64,000 nucleotides of DNA from Dactylis glomerata. Its lineage: Eukaryota > Streptophyta > Magnoliopsida > Poales > Poaceae. Location: positions 1,908,239 through 1,972,238 of the forward strand of contig QXEO01000243.1 of NCBI GenBank assembly GCA_007115705.1. The letters run 5' to 3'. Positions within the stretch are counted from its first letter, which is position 1. Every line of letters begins with the position of its first letter. The notes below the pieces were generated by a model. The model had not been told where the DNA came from, ran no database searches, and saw nothing but the letters and a program-made list of their open reading frames with translations. Positions 1-11,850 of the stretch are shown here, piece after piece. The translations under genes and the position numbers were made by a program.

Positions 1-1169
1 ATAAGCACTGGCATCATAATGAACTTCCGCTTCATGCACAACCAAGGAGGAAGGTTGTAGATACATAGAGTAACGGGCCAGGTGCTGTGACTGCAACTCT
101 GCTCCCCAAAAGGATTCATGCCATCTGTACTCAGACCAAACCATAAGTTCCTTGCGTCACCTGCAAATCTCGGGAACTCTCTCTCAATTTTTCTCCACTG
201 CCGACCATCGGCGGGGTGCCTCAACTTATCGTCTTTCATACGATCTTCCATGTGCCATCGCAACAACTTCGCATGATCTTTATTTCTGAACAGACGTTTC
301 AACCGTGGTATTATAGGAGCATACCACATCACCTTGGCAGGAACCCTCTTCCTGGGTGGCTCGCCCTCAATCTCACCAGGGTCATCTTTTCTGATCTTAT
401 ACCGCAATGCAGTGCATACCGGGCATTTATCCATATTCTCATACTTCTCACCGCGGTAGAGGATGCAGTCATTAGGGCATGCATGTATCTTCTGCACGTC
501 TAATCCTAGAGGGCAGACAAGCTTCTTTGCTTCGTACGTGCTGGCGGGCAATTCGTTCTTTCTTGGAAGCATCTTCTTCATCAGTACCAGCAACTTTTCG
601 AATGACGAGTCAGTCACACCGGTCTCTGCCTTCCACTTCAGCAATTCCAGTGTGCTACCCAGCTTCTTCTGGCCATCTTCACAAGTTGGGTACAACAATT
701 TGTTGTGGTCCTGTAACATCTGCTCGAACTGCAACCTCTCTTTTTCTGTGTCGCAGCCTCGCCGTGCTTCAGAAATGACCCGGCCAAGATCATCAGCGGG
801 CTCATCTGGTTCCCGTTCTGCACCCTGATCTTCTTCTTCATTGTCTTCCATTGCGGTATCAGCATACTCAGGGAACATAGATCGGTAGTTGTCATCATCG
901 TTCTCTTCTTCTTCATCGTCGTCTTCCATCATAACCCCTCTTTCTCCGTGCTTGGTCCAAACATTATAGCCCGACATAAAACCGGACCGAAGCAGGTGGC
1001 TCTGAATGACTCTTGAGGAAGTGTAGTCCTTCTCATTCCGACATTCAACACATGGACAAAACATATAGCCACCACCATGCTTGTTCGCATCGGCCGCATC
1101 TCGAAAAGAATGCACGCCTTCTCTGTAAGCGGCTGTGCGTCGATCACCGTACATCCATGGATGGCTCAT
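1..1169 (-). CDS. CACTA transposase (TNP2 type), N-terminal part, partial
   Basis: The minus-strand frame is open from an ATG at 1169 (MSHPWMYGDRR) to the window edge without a stop. The N-terminal part has the transposase-associated domain with its cysteine pattern (YMFCPCVECRN). An acidic spacer (MMEDDDEEEENDDD) follows, then a CPNDCILYRGEK segment. The last 95 codons enter the TNP2 core, with FGLSTDGMNPFGEQS and WPVTLCIYNLPPWLCMKRKF. These are family hallmarks known from plant CACTA transposases. The protein would cut and rejoin element ends. It continues beyond the window, so whether the catalytic core is intact cannot be judged. A start further upstream is possible if an untranslated exon exists. 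Confidence 0.85.
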   Translation of the reverse strand, partial: MSHPWMYGDRRTAAYREGVHSFRDAADANKHGGGYMFCPCVECRNEKDYTSSRVIQSHLLRSGFMSGYNVWTKHGERGVMMEDDDEEEENDDDNYRSMFPEYADTAMEDNEEEDQGAEREPDEPADDLGRVISEARRGCDTEKERLQFEQMLQDHNKLLYPTCEDGQKKLGSTLELLKWKAETGVTDSSFEKLLVLMKKMLPRKNELPASTYEAKKLVCPLGLDVQKIHACPNDCILYRGEKYENMDKCPVCTALRYKIRKDDPGEIEGEPPRKRVPAKVMWYAPIIPRLKRLFRNKDHAKLLRWHMEDRMKDDKLRHPADGRQWRKIEREFPRFAGDARNLWFGLSTDGMNPFGEQSCSHSTWPVTLCIYNLPPWLCMKRKFIMMPVL

Positions 1170-1728
1170 CTGCGTCATGCAACAGTATATCAAACATAAT
1201 CACGATCCTAAAAATTAGTACCGCACGGTCTAAACGAGAAAATATAGTTGCTAACCTTTTAGAATAAGTGGAAATAAAGAGGAAGAGACTTAAGCGTGGC
1301 TCGGGCACCTCATATCGTAGTTGTGTTCGGTGAACTGAAGCGGCATCGCTCTAACACACATTTCATCAAACACCTCTAGTGCATCCATGCAAAAAGGAGA
1401 GCTAGCACACACCCACTTAGATCCATCCAAGAAAAATGCAAGGAAGAGTGGAAAGAGGGGCTGCAGCCATATATATATAGGCAGAGGACTTTAGTCCCGG
1501 TTTGAGACACAAACCGGGACTAAAGGGTGCGCACAGGGGGACCTCTCAGCGCGTAGCCCTTTAGTCCCGGTTTGTGTCTCAAACCGGGACTAAAGGGTCG
1601 TTACGGGCCGGGACCAAAGCCTCCCGGGCGGCTGGCGAATTTCGGGCGACGTGGCCGGGCCTTTAGTCCCGGCCCAGATGGAGGCCGGGACTAAAGGGTC
1701 CTGGCCAAAGGCCCTTTTTCCACTAGTG
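1..1728 (-). mobile_element. CACTA (En/Spm) transposon, 5' part, running off the left edge
   Basis: The minus-strand terminus CACTAGTGGAAAAAGGGCC lies at 1710-1728. It is followed inward by inverted subterminal repeats built on CTTTAGTCCCGGTTTG (about 1488-1700) and then by transposase coding sequence. The far end is outside the window, so the target duplication cannot be tested. The element is close to identical to the one at 19652-21952 over the shared transposase segment, so both belong to one family. It sits in what looks like the first intron of the small secreted-protein gene at 1933-2032. Confidence 0.9.
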
Positions 1729-1932
1729 ATTCTTCTCCTCGGACTCTGCATGCATACAATCGTCTAGTGAACACCTTGCGGTATTGTATTTCCATGCACA
1801 TATGCGAAGAAACATTACTTAACTTGTGTCTACTCAATTATCCTACTCACTTAGATAAACTATATTTGTTCTAACAACTATACAAAGTATAATACATACA
1901 TCATGTGTGAGTATGAGAGAGAGAGAGATAAC

Positions 1933-2032
1933 CTTTAGCATCAGCTAGCTCTCTAGCATCTGCCATATCCTTGGAGAGAAGCATGAGAGAGACTAGTACC
2001 AGACCAAGCAGAAGCAGAGACTTGACAGCCAT
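1933..2032 (-). CDS. first coding exon of a small secreted protein (glycine-rich-protein-like signal peptide), rest not seen
   Basis: The minus strand reads MAVKSLLLLGLVLVSLMLLS, then KDMADARELADAK, from an ATG at 2032. This is a strong signal peptide of about 25-28 residues, followed by the ARELA motif common at the mature N-terminus of grass secreted glycine-rich proteins. The exon ends in codon phase 1 at AAAG, with a donor GTTATC at 1932. A TATAAATA box lies at 2106-2113, about 75 bp upstream of the ATG. Only 204 bp of intron remain before the CACTA terminus at 1728, so the second exon must lie beyond the transposon, outside the window, or be lost. The family assignment rests on the signal peptide only. 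Confidence 0.55.
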
Positions 2033-2103
2033 TTCTGATGACCAGTTTGATCGAGTTATAGCAAAGCTAGATTGGGATGAGTTTATATCACTACTAGAAT
2101 AGC

Positions 2104-2114
2104 TCTATTTATAG
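2104..2114 (-). promoter_or_regulatory. TATA box of the secreted-protein gene
   Basis: TATAAATAG on the minus strand, about 75 bp upstream of the ATG at 2032, at the usual plant spacing. Confidence 0.5.
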
Positions 2115-4394
2115 AAGAGGCTATAGGCATGCATGCACACTTATGCCTATCATCTGAGTTGATGGATGGGAGCTAAAGTTTCAACCTTCAATAACTGCAT
2201 GTACTGATAACAGTTGGCTGTTAGCTAGGATATGATCGAACAGGGGCCGTGCTTTGTTAGCATCTCGTTTTCCAACTTGATTGGCTATCGCCTAGAGCAG
2301 GGCATTGACATTCGTCAGTGGATTAGTGTGGTTAAGAGTGTAGAGCCCCACTCGCTAGTTGCTACACAAAGTCAGCTAATAACAAAATAGAGATTGTGGT
2401 TGTGCATCCGTGCATTAGTTATCTGATTCGTTGATCGGTCTGTATCGCGGCGACTGATTCAATTTGCTGCGCACGGTGCAGTGCAGAAATGAAAGCAGAT
2501 GTTTTTTTAGGGAAAATGAAAGCAAATGCTTGCTTTGAAAGGTTTCGCACTGGAGCTATAGTATTTCAATTTTCAAATGAAAGGATCGATAATTAAGTGT
2601 ACAAATAGGTTTTTTTTTCTTCTGATGGCTAGAGTGCTACGGTTGTGAGTGTTCCATCACCGCGATGGAGTCTTTGTTTCTATTATTCTGGTTGTGTGTA
2701 TCTTTGATGTCTTGGATATCTCGTTGGTGTAGAAGTTGAATGTAATTGGTACCTTCGAGATATTAATATATTTTTTATAGAAAAATGTATAGATACGTGA
2801 TGTAGACACTAGGCACAACTAACAAATTTATACATGGTAATCCTTGTAAAAAACCACAATATATATATGTACATTTCATTCTCAAAAATGCATATGGGAA
2901 GCTAAGCCAGCAAATGTTTCTAATTCTACGTGCGAACATTTTCCGTCCATTGAATACATCGATCGGTACGTGCAGCTCGCTGCTATTGACTCAGCTCGTC
3001 GTGATATCACTTTCGCGTGGACACTTGACGATGCTGGCGGCGCGCGCACGGCTATGCGTTATCCATGAATTAGTCGGCTTGATGGCAGTTGGCAGATGGG
3101 TACGTTCGATAGCACATCAGTTTGCAAGTACAGTAGATGTGATTTGCACATCTTTTTTAGATTGCAGAAATTTAGAAAACCCAAGAATTAATATAAAGCA
3201 CACGTCATAAAGTCTTTAAATGTACAGAAAATAGACACACAGTTTCAATGAATTGAAAAGAGAGGATCAAGAAGAGATAGAGTGAAAGTGCATTTGAGTT
3301 CTCAAAAAAAGAAAAAACATGCACTGAGCTCTTGTCGAGAATTCTATGGAGTTAAACCATCCAAATGCATTAAACATGAATGTTGTAACCCCAATCTTAT
3401 GATCAAAGGCCTTTGCAGAAAGAGCATACTCGTATTCGGAAGCTAAAAATTCCCACTTTTGCATCTTCGGAGGTGCTGCGGGTGAACTGAAAATTGTAGT
3501 TCGGGACAGAATATTATTGGAACATAATTGGGAGTAGTTGTCTAGTTGCTACCTGCTATTGCTACTTTCCATTTCCTTCAGCTAATAAAGGAAGAGTTTT
3601 CGTAACTTCAGATCTTGGGTAGTTAGTTATTGTTGTTGATCATGCATTGTTCGGTGACTTACTTGATACATGGCGCTTCTCTATAGTTATTAGTTAAGGT
3701 TGGTTCTTGGTTTTACCCTTTGAATCCAACAACTCTAAAGTAAAGTCGGTTGCAGCTAAGATAATTCTCCACAACCAGTTTTTTTTTTTCCGATAAGGGG
3801 CGCACTCCACAACCAGTTGGATGAGGGACAATATCTTATTGGAAACCAATTCTTCATGGAAACCGGATGTGTGGCATAAGAAATGGTTAGAAATTATGTT
3901 GAAACGTTAATTGTGCATCTCGTTCGAAATTAATGAAATTTAATAGGAATTAAGTACATTTCAAATAATCAGCAAGAGTGGCATAGTTCTGAACTACTGT
4001 GTGCAATATAACCATGCAACATTTCATAAGAACTCATGAGTATTGATTATAGAAAAAAGACATATCATGACAAAGCATCATCCTGTTACAACATAATTTA
4101 ACGAAACCTGACCCAGGGGTCTATCCAGCAAAAGAAAAAATTCTGACAGTTATCTAGGCTGGAGCAAGAATAAAGCGGAGTAGCTGGAGCTAGTAGCGAA
4201 AACCTAAGCATTTGAAGCGAGATAGGTGCAAAACTCTAAGCATCTGGAAAGAGCTAGGAGCGAAAGCTAAGATAGATATGACTGGCAACTGGCATTACAA
4301 GAGCATAATCTTGCAATAATAATCGAAGCACGAAAACTACAAGTTCCTTCAGCAAGGCTACCTACAGAACTGTAGATTCATCAGAAGTTCAGTT
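2115..4394. other. gene-free stretch, upstream region of the secreted-protein exon
   Basis: I see no coding region here. The segment around 2620-2785 (gatggctagagtgctac through attaatatattttttatag plus a short A run) resembles the 3' end of a 5'-truncated LINE on the plus strand. A T-run at 3780-3790 followed by ccgataaggggcgc looks like another retroposon tail on the minus strand. Both are weak calls. A ~28-bp sequence around gcaacatttcata at 4003-4030 recurs at 8884-8912. Confidence 0.3.
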
Positions 4395-5519
4395 TCATGG
4401 GATGTTGGATAGCACTGGCTGGCTGCTGGTCTTGAATGGGGAGGTGGCACTCTGGTTTCGTGCGCTTCCAGGCCTGCCAGAGGATCTATTCAGAGCACCT
4501 CTCGGTGTAGAACTGCTAGAACCAGGAATGCCACTGGTTGCAGCCTGTTTGAGCTTCTTTATCTCCTCAACAGGAAACTTTCCAACGACCACCTGAGCAT
4601 TAGTACGATAACGCAAATCATTAGGGGAAAACAGAAGGTCCGCTTGAAATATACATGCATGTTTCGATGTTCCCATTTCCTAAATAAGCCTTATTTAAGC
4701 AAGATTTGCGCAACAATTTTGCGCAGGGGATAGTATACCATTGTAGATTATATGGGAAAACACTAATTAGTTATGGTTTTCCCAACGAACTAAGAATATA
4801 TAATCTTGACATCAACAAAAAGAGCAAGATCCATGAAGTATAGAAGCTATCATTTATAAAGCATGTTCATCATGTAAAACTGGAATACCTGAACAGGCGA
4901 AGCTGCAATCAAAGGTCCTGCCACCCCGCCACCAAAAAAACGGCCATCCAGACTAACAAGTGAAATGCTGAGTCCACCCGTGCGGCTGCTCATATCATTA
5001 GTCTCTGATGGTTGATACGAGCCGCACAAAGAGAGCATCTCCAAATAACCCTGCATATTGATGCAATGAATTATGATATTATTGGGGTCAGACCGCAACA
5101 TTTCATTTCCAAATGACAGGGAACTAAAATAATGATATATTTTCCTTTCGATAGGCCGTAAAAGAAAATAATTAGATCATTTCTCAAACTAGAACTAACA
5201 TGTCATTTTTCTCTCTGTCAAAATTTCGGTTGCAACCATGGTAAAAGTTTCTATAGTTTATGAGGCAATATGGATTTCAAGTGTATATATTGCTAGCTAA
5301 AACAATAGACCAAACCTCATAAATAACTGTGTCACCAGAAGAAGCTCCTTGACGCAGTGTCACACTGGATACAGCACCTTGGGAAGAGAGGACACATACT
5401 GCCCATCCATTCCCAGCAAGGGACATGATTTTCGTTGCTACATCCTGAAATCATGGATCCTATATTAGTATATTTACAATACAAAAAGCACATGGTTTGG
5501 TATACAGAGAGCATATGGA

Positions 5520-5551
<32 letters not shown>

Positions 5552-6660
5552 AAAGATGAAATCAGACTGAAGCACTAATTATTTAAAGAATGGTTGAGTG
5601 TGCAGAATACGTTTATGGTTAGTGCACTTGCTTCTTGCTTTTCCATCTCCTAGTTGGAATACTTGTAAAGACTCTGTTTTTTCGTGATGGGGCTAATCCG
5701 GTTTGAAAAAGAAATTATGACATAGCTCATGCATCATGAACATAAGATTTATTTATTATGAAATAACTGTTGAATATGTTAGACATGAGGAATATGTGCA
5801 CATGTAATTCAAAATATGCAAATACGTCTCACATAGTGTTGCATTGAAAAAACTTTGCTCGACTGAGATAGAATTCATCGGCGTATTTATTTGACTAGAA
5901 GTAGAATCTCACTCAAATATTCTGATACCTAAATACTATAATATTGCAATGGACGGGTATATGTGTCTCTAGGAGCATCGTAGGAGTGGAACCGTTTACC
6001 TGTCCAGTTTGGATTGTGATAACCTCAGGATTCATTCCACTGACACCTGATGACCCTGCAAAAAAAGTTCCATTTCAAATTCAGAAAGATGACTGATGAT
6101 AGCGTTCAAATGTTCTTATAGAAGGAATCATAGAACACACGATACATGATTGTGGAATTCAAGTGTATCTTCTTCAATGTCATTATCACCGCAGCATTTT
6201 AGGAATTACGAATACTAGTAGTACTCCATGTATGCATTTTCCTCTACGTACTATAGTAATTGTACTATCAAAACTATTACCTCCGTTTCAAAATATAACT
6301 CTTTTTAGAAAGATAATTTAGTATGTAGTAATATATACCTGCAGGCGTCACCTTCCGCTGCTTCTTGGTAGCCGTGGAGCTCTGCGCCCGGGCTCTCCTC
6401 TTCTTGGCACGCTGCATTGCATTAGCTGAAGGTGGTGGTGGTGGTGGCTGCTGGGCTCCCCGCGGGAAGCGACGGGGCACGCCACTGGTTGAATGTGGCG
6501 GCGCTGGCACGATAGCCAGCGGCATGGGAGCGCTCGGGTCGACGTACTTGCGTGGGCGGCCGGGCTTCCGCTTGGGCGCGCTCATGGCCTGTTGCGCGGG
6601 TGCAGATGCCAAGTTGCGTTGCGGCTGAGGCTGAAACGGGTTCTTGCGCATGCCGGACAT
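4395..6660 (-). CDS. AT-hook motif nuclear-localized protein with PPC domain (AHL, intron-containing clade)
   Basis: Five exons on the minus strand (6660-6339, 6055-6000, 5444-5316, 5050-4889, 4592-4395) join in frame to 867 nt, 288 aa, stop TGA at 4397-4395. All introns have GT..AG borders. Residues 30-39 (KRKPGRPRKY) form an AT-hook that binds the minor groove of AT-rich DNA. A second basic patch (AKKRRARAQ) may serve nuclear import. Residues from about 115 to 240 form the PPC/DUF296 domain, with PEVITIQTGQ, WAVCVLSSQGAVSSVTLRQ, GGLSISLVSLDGRFFGGG and VAGPLIAASPVQVVVG. This domain mediates oligomerisation and partner contact in plant AHLs. The Ser/Pro-rich C-terminus is typical. I chose the start MSGMRKNPFQ; an in-frame ATG further upstream (6744) encodes a lysine-rich leader unlike the family. 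No lesions are seen, so the gene is probably functional. Confidence 0.92.
5519..5546. repeat. (TA)n microsatellite
   Basis: About 14 AT dinucleotides in the third intron of the AHL gene, likely to be length-polymorphic. Confidence 0.85.
6280..6320. repeat. remnant of a Stowaway/Tourist-like MITE end
   Basis: ctccgtttcaaaatataact, then ctttttagaaagat, matches the usual start of grass Stowaway elements. No matching opposite end is visible, so this is at most a one-ended remnant in the first intron of the AHL gene. Confidence 0.35.
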
Positions 6661-6744
6661 GGTTCCCAACAAACACCCAAAATTCCAACAGCTATATGAA
6701 CAAAACTGAAGCTTGTATTTTTTTTTTCTATAACCAGTGTTCAA

Positions 6745-9635
6745 AGGCTCTTAAGTTTGAAGCTGGAAAGATAACTACTATAGGAGCGAAATCGATGCTT
6801 GGATTTTTTTCCCGAAAATTGCCAGGACTTATATAGAGTGAGGGTGTGCTCGGATGTATTAATGGTTGGATAAATTCTATTCATTCTTTGGAAGGTTTTT
6901 AAAATTTACCTCAGATGACGCTGGTTATCCTTTTCCTCTTTATTTGGATGGAATTTATTGTTTCCCATCTTTGTATTTGCATTGATGGACCTGCAATATT
7001 TGGATATCATTTATTTTTGCCATCTTTAAGAACATCCATTTTATGCGGTGCCACTTTTAGATTTTTCATTTATGTTATGCCATCTTTAGATTTTTATGGG
7101 CCTTCATCAGGCCAATTTCAATTGGGCCTTATGGATGGACACAAAAGCAAGAAAAGAGAGGCTAGGGTTGGTGCGGCGACTCCGCAGAAAGACAACACTA
7201 GACATGCGATGTTTTAGGATCTGGAGGATGGAAATGGGGTAAATTACAAATCAAATGATCTTAAATTTGAGTTTGTGGCGATGATTTTCGATGTACCAAA
7301 GGAATCCACTCTACGCTTTAAAACAACCTGCAAAAGTCATACCAATATATGAAAAAACTGAAAATTATGGGTGCTCACATGCTAGATGGATCTACAGTTT
7401 TCGATCCAACATATTCTACACATAAGACGCTTTACCGTCTCCAAAACATGCTATTCTACTTGCGTAAAAAAAATCACGAAATAAGTATTGGATCAAGAAG
7501 AGCGGAGGGAACATACCAAATTTGTTGTCGCCTAAGTGGCTCGAGGTGCGATCTGGCTTTAAGTCCGTGCACTGAACATGAGTGGGCAGATCCAACATTT
7601 TCTTATCCACCTTACACTCAAAGATCGTATTATCAATGATTTGATCTACAACATACGTAATCACCTTCAACTCATCGATTTGGTCATCGAGCCGACAAAC
7701 CATGTGTCTGTTCACCTTAGGATTGCCACCAAGGTGTCTGGAAGATCGACGAAGCACTGACATGATAAAATTGGAGATCTAACCGCTTTTAAGATGCACA
7801 GAGGAACTTAGCGTATAGGTTATTGCCCTCAACTATACTCTCCGCATAAGTGGAGGGGTGCTTCCCCGTAAGAAAAAGTGGAGGGGTGCTGTGGATCGGG
7901 ACATGGTGGATATAGCATGGAGAATAGGAGGTGGGCGGAGTACGATGAAGGGGGAGGGGTCATTTTATAAGAAGAGGACGAGGAGGTATGTATCATCACT
8001 ATGTTGCCGAGAAAACCCTAAATCAGTTGACAATGAGGTGGAACTGGGAAGGGATACTTTGTCGATGTCATTATGGGCCATTGGGCCCAACAGTGCGTCA
8101 TATGTGTGATAAGGCTCTCGGTTATGGGGAAGATGTGGAGGGGTTCATGAGACACGGATAAGATTTTTTGTTAGCTCTGTTAACGCCTTTCCACTTTAGC
8201 TGATATTGGTTGGAATGATTTCCTCTTTAGTAAAGTAGATGTGATAGCAAAGTATTCATTTTGTACAAACCAAAAGTTCACCATTTAGAATATGTTGATC
8301 TTTATTGGAACCTCTATATGGGGAAACCTAAAGAAGTACTTGTGGTGAAGATGAATTGTGTTCGCGGTCCTAGTTAGAGATGAATATATTGTATATGGGA
8401 ATCTTTGAACCAAAGGAAGGTTTTGTCACATATATATGCTTAATTTATGGCTTTCAAAGTCTAAACAATATATATGTAGTAAGTCATCATGAGACTGAAA
8501 TCAATAAGACCAGAGCCAGTGGATAACAAGTTCTCAGCAAATCTCATTTTAATTTTATAAATATTGTGACGAACCCAAGTAAAATAAGAACATACAAGTT
8601 TATCGCTCGTTCTTAGTACATTCAGTTTGTACATGGTGATTTATTTAAAGAAATATGTCTGTTACAGAAATGGCAAGCGATACGTCAGAAATTAACTATG
8701 TATTTTGAAGCTAATTATGTTAATATGCAACATATATGTAACATATTAGGATTTACAACCATTATTTTATTTATTTATGGGATTTCTATCAAGATGGTAA
8801 GTATGCTTCTCCAAAATTATATGAAATTTCCTCCATTTTGAACAAACAGAATAGTGGCATATTTATATAATACTAACCAGATATGTGCAATGTAACCATG
8901 CAACATTTCATAAAAATATATGATGAACTGAGTAGATGATGTGGTAGATCCATGAGCATGTGATAGATCTGAATAGATGACGTGGTAGATTCATGGGCAT
9001 ATTATATACTTTGCTTATCGGTAGTGATAATGTTCATGATGTAGTAATAGATTCATGGTTATGTGGCCATATGGCAGGTTTTGCATGTGCTTTTATTGTT
9101 AATGTGCACTATGTTCTTGTGTAGTTCCTGATTATCTATGATAATGTTGTAGATTATATGCAATATTTCTCATGTGTGCCATTAATATCAACACAATGTT
9201 ATTGCTCATGTGTGTAGAACTAAGATAAATACATTGTTATTGTGTACTTCTTCTCCTTTTGTAGTTTGTTTTATTGTATTCATTGTTCTTGGTCACATTT
9301 CTAGTCCTAACGGTGACCAATGTAGACCCTGACTAGCGATGAGTTTAGCGAGGCCTGATAATCGAAACACAAGATTTGTCCTCCTTTGTTGACCATACCC
9401 AGCCGATGTCGATTCTCACGTATCCGTAGAATGTGAAGTGATTGCGGTGCCTCACCTATGTTCCCTTGTGGTAAAGGTTGAGAATATTGTTGCCATCCAC
9501 CTTGATTGATATAAGGCTACAAAATTGGTAAGGCACTAATGCATGCAAAATACATGCATGAACTTTGTAGTTTATTGATGTATATTCCTACATATTATAA
9601 TGTTATTATTTGTTATAATCATGATTTGCAATGAT
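6745..9635. other. gene-poor stretch upstream of the AHL gene
   Basis: Apart from the doubtful open frame at 7416-7763, I recognise no gene, RNA or complete element. The sequence is AT-rich and carries a ~28-bp match (8884-8912) to 4003-4030 on the other side of the AHL gene. Confidence 0.4.
7416..7763 (-). CDS. unrecognised 115-aa open frame, possibly a gene fragment
   Basis: The first ~70 residues have ordinary protein-like composition, with HMVCRLDDQIDELKVITYVV and CKVDKKMLDLPTHVQCTDL. The tail (FLIQYLFRDFFYASRIACF) looks like translated non-coding DNA. No domain was recognised. The N-terminal part could be a decayed exon of an unnamed gene or of a transposon-carried sequence; it may equally be chance. 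Confidence 0.25.
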   Translation of the reverse strand: MSVLRRSSRHLGGNPKVNRHMVCRLDDQIDELKVITYVVDQIIDNTIFECKVDKKMLDLPTHVQCTDLKPDRTSSHLGDNKFGMFPPLFLIQYLFRDFFYASRIACFGDGKASYV

Positions 9636-9639
9636 TTAT

Positions 9640-11250
9640 GGGGATTTTACATCGACCCCCCTTATTTTGGTTATAACTCTACAGAACAGGAAAACCTTGT
9701 TTTGTGTATTTTTACGTTTCGGGAACCTTCCCGAACTCAGATTGACCTGAGATTTTTTGGGCGTTAATATTTTACCACGAGAAGCACCTGGAGAGGAAGA
9801 AGTCAACATGATGGGCCAAACGAGACATGGTGGCACGGGCCCTTGGCCAGGCCGCACCACCCATGTCGGGCCCGCGCCACCTATGCCCGTTTGGGCCTCG
9901 AGCCTCCGATTCCATCCATCTTCGTCTCCTGACGCTTAGCTTGACCTAAAAATGCCTATATAAAGACCCCCCCCTCGATGATCGCGAAACGAGGCGGCGG
10001 GGAAACACAGAACATAGAAACAGAGGTTGTTCCAGCGAAGATTGGAGGGGGAAGCGCTGCCAAAGTTACCCCTGGGCGCTTCTCCACTCTCTCCGACGTC
10101 AACACCATCATCACCACCATGAAGAGGGAGTAATCCACCTCTAGACTATGGGTTTGTGGAAGTAGCTTGTTCTATCTCTCTCTTATGCTTCAATGTTTAG
10201 ATGCCATATGAGCTGCCCAACATGATTATGGTGCCTATTATGTAATTCCTATGTGGTGGATCTTTATTTTATTGGATGATCAATGAGATGTGATATGTTA
10301 TTGTGTTCTTGATGTATGAGTAGATGCATATTGTTACCCTGTTCTTTATTACTTGTTCTGATCCAACATGTATGCGAGAGCGCGAGAGGGGGATGGTGTG
10401 TATTAGATGAAGTAACTAGGTAGCAGTGATTGGATAGTGACAGTATTCATGATCTACTATGGTGTTTTACCTTTTCACGGTAACCTCACTAGGGATAAAA
10501 AGAATGCATGTGCTATAATTTCTTAGTGACAACTAAGAATTCCAAGTAACATTCATAGGCATCTATTTTAATATGTCCAAGCGGTAACATATTCGATATT
10601 CAACATCAGGTCAAAGTACCTAAGGCTATACTCTGTTAATTCTTAATACTAGATTGCTTGAAGTGTATTCCTATCTAGTGGAGTATAAGTAAGATGTGTT
10701 GCATGATCTTTAAATTAAGACATGATGCCAATATAAATATTATTAAGTTAAGATATTAAAAATCATATCAATGTTTTGGTCATCTATCTTGCGCTTAATG
10801 CCACCACAACTTTATGAGAGAGTAGACAAGTGAACCAACCCCGGTCCAATTTTAATCATAAGAAACACATTCCCACAATTTTATTCGCACTTTTATTTTC
10901 AGCATCATTTTATTCCGAAAATACAAAAACATATTTACTTTCTTGCATGCATATACAAAACCCAAAAATACCTTTCTCGCATCATATTTACTTTATTGCA
11001 TTGTTATTTACTTTATTGCATCACATATTTATTTTATTTACATTCACACCTTGTGCTTGATAAACACTCGGTGGAGTTGGGGACACAAGACAAGTAAATT
11101 ATTTTGTAGGTTGCTTGAACAAGAACGACGAGAGATTTTTCGAATTTTCCTCGAGAGTTTGATATAAACCCTGAGTTTCCTCGTGGGAAAAACTTACTCT
11201 TGCTACAACACTCTGCACTTGGAGTCCCAACGAGTTGGCACCTTGCTTAG
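9640..11250 (+). mobile_element. degenerate Gypsy-type LTR (possibly solo)
   Basis: The order of signals matches the promoter half of Triticeae Gypsy LTRs such as the one at 56513. There is a GC-rich palindrome (GGTGGCACGGGCCC / GGGCCCGCGCCACC, 9829-9882), then a TATATAAAG box at 9959-9967. This is followed by a leader with the phrases ctatgggtttgtggaagtag, atgtttagatgccatatgag and ttatgtaattcctatg, and a terminal part near cactctgcacttggagtccc at 11207-11230. No internal coding region is attached. The borders are approximate and no target duplication was found. Confidence 0.6.
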
Positions 11251-11277
11251 TGTCATCAGGCACACACCACTAGGACA

Positions 11278-11850
11278 ATGAAGGGGACTACAACAAAGTG
11301 GTCGCCATTCTTTTCCACCTTTGTCCTTAGCAGGATGTGTGATCTCATCAACAGTGGGGTCAGGACTAAAATGGAGTTCAAGGAGGCCCACCAGGACACT
11401 ATTGTCAACAAGGTCTATGAGTTATGTGGCTCCGAGGTGTTCTCACAACACGTATACAACAATTTAGGAAGTCAAGAACCTGGTGAATCCATGTGTCCAT
11501 GCTTAGAGACCTCAGCGGTGCACAGTGGGAGGAGGAGACCTTCACCATTGTGTTGGAGGTAAGCACTAAAGAGGATGCATCATGGTACTTGATAACCTAC
11601 CAGTTGTTTATTTTCATCTAACATGTTGAACACTACTAACACATTGTCTTTCTTAGGATCATCACAAGGACGCCGAGTACCATAACAAACCCATCCAGAA
11701 CTACACCTAGATGCAGGCCATCGTATCCTATAGCTTGGCCAGTGTGGCAAGTTTGCCATGGGTTCCAATGAGCCTTTTGTACACCTTCCCCTGCCTGCAT
11801 ACATACTCAGGAGTCCAAGACAGATGTCCTTGATGAGGATGGCGACCATG
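11278..11850 (+). pseudogene. Myb/SANT-like DNA-binding domain gene fragment, broken
   Basis: The frame opens at 11278 with WSPFFSTFVLSRMCDLINSG and VYELCGSEVFSQHVYNN, which resembles the Myb/SANT-like domain (L10-interacting MYB type) abundant in grass genomes. Near 11460 the reading shifts by one base. The continuation (MLRDLSGAQWEEETFTIVLE) is in another frame and follows a TGA in RTW-stop. A GTAAGC donor at about 11560 and an AG acceptor near 11658 would join DHHKDAEYHNKPIQNYT, which then meets a TAG. At least one frameshift and two stops make this a pseudogene. The family normally goes on with a homeodomain-like trihelix and a variable tail, which are not seen. Confidence 0.6.

Noticed and set aside
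463..828. 121-codon plus-strand frame, repeated identically at 20066-20431
   Set aside because: Conservation comes from the CACTA transposase on the opposite strand; the plus-strand translation has no domain.
6661..6744. Upstream in-frame Met of the AHL gene (MNTGYRKKKYK)
   Set aside because: The leader is unlike the family and overlaps a T-rich stretch typical of 5' flank; MSGMRKNPFQ fits the family start.
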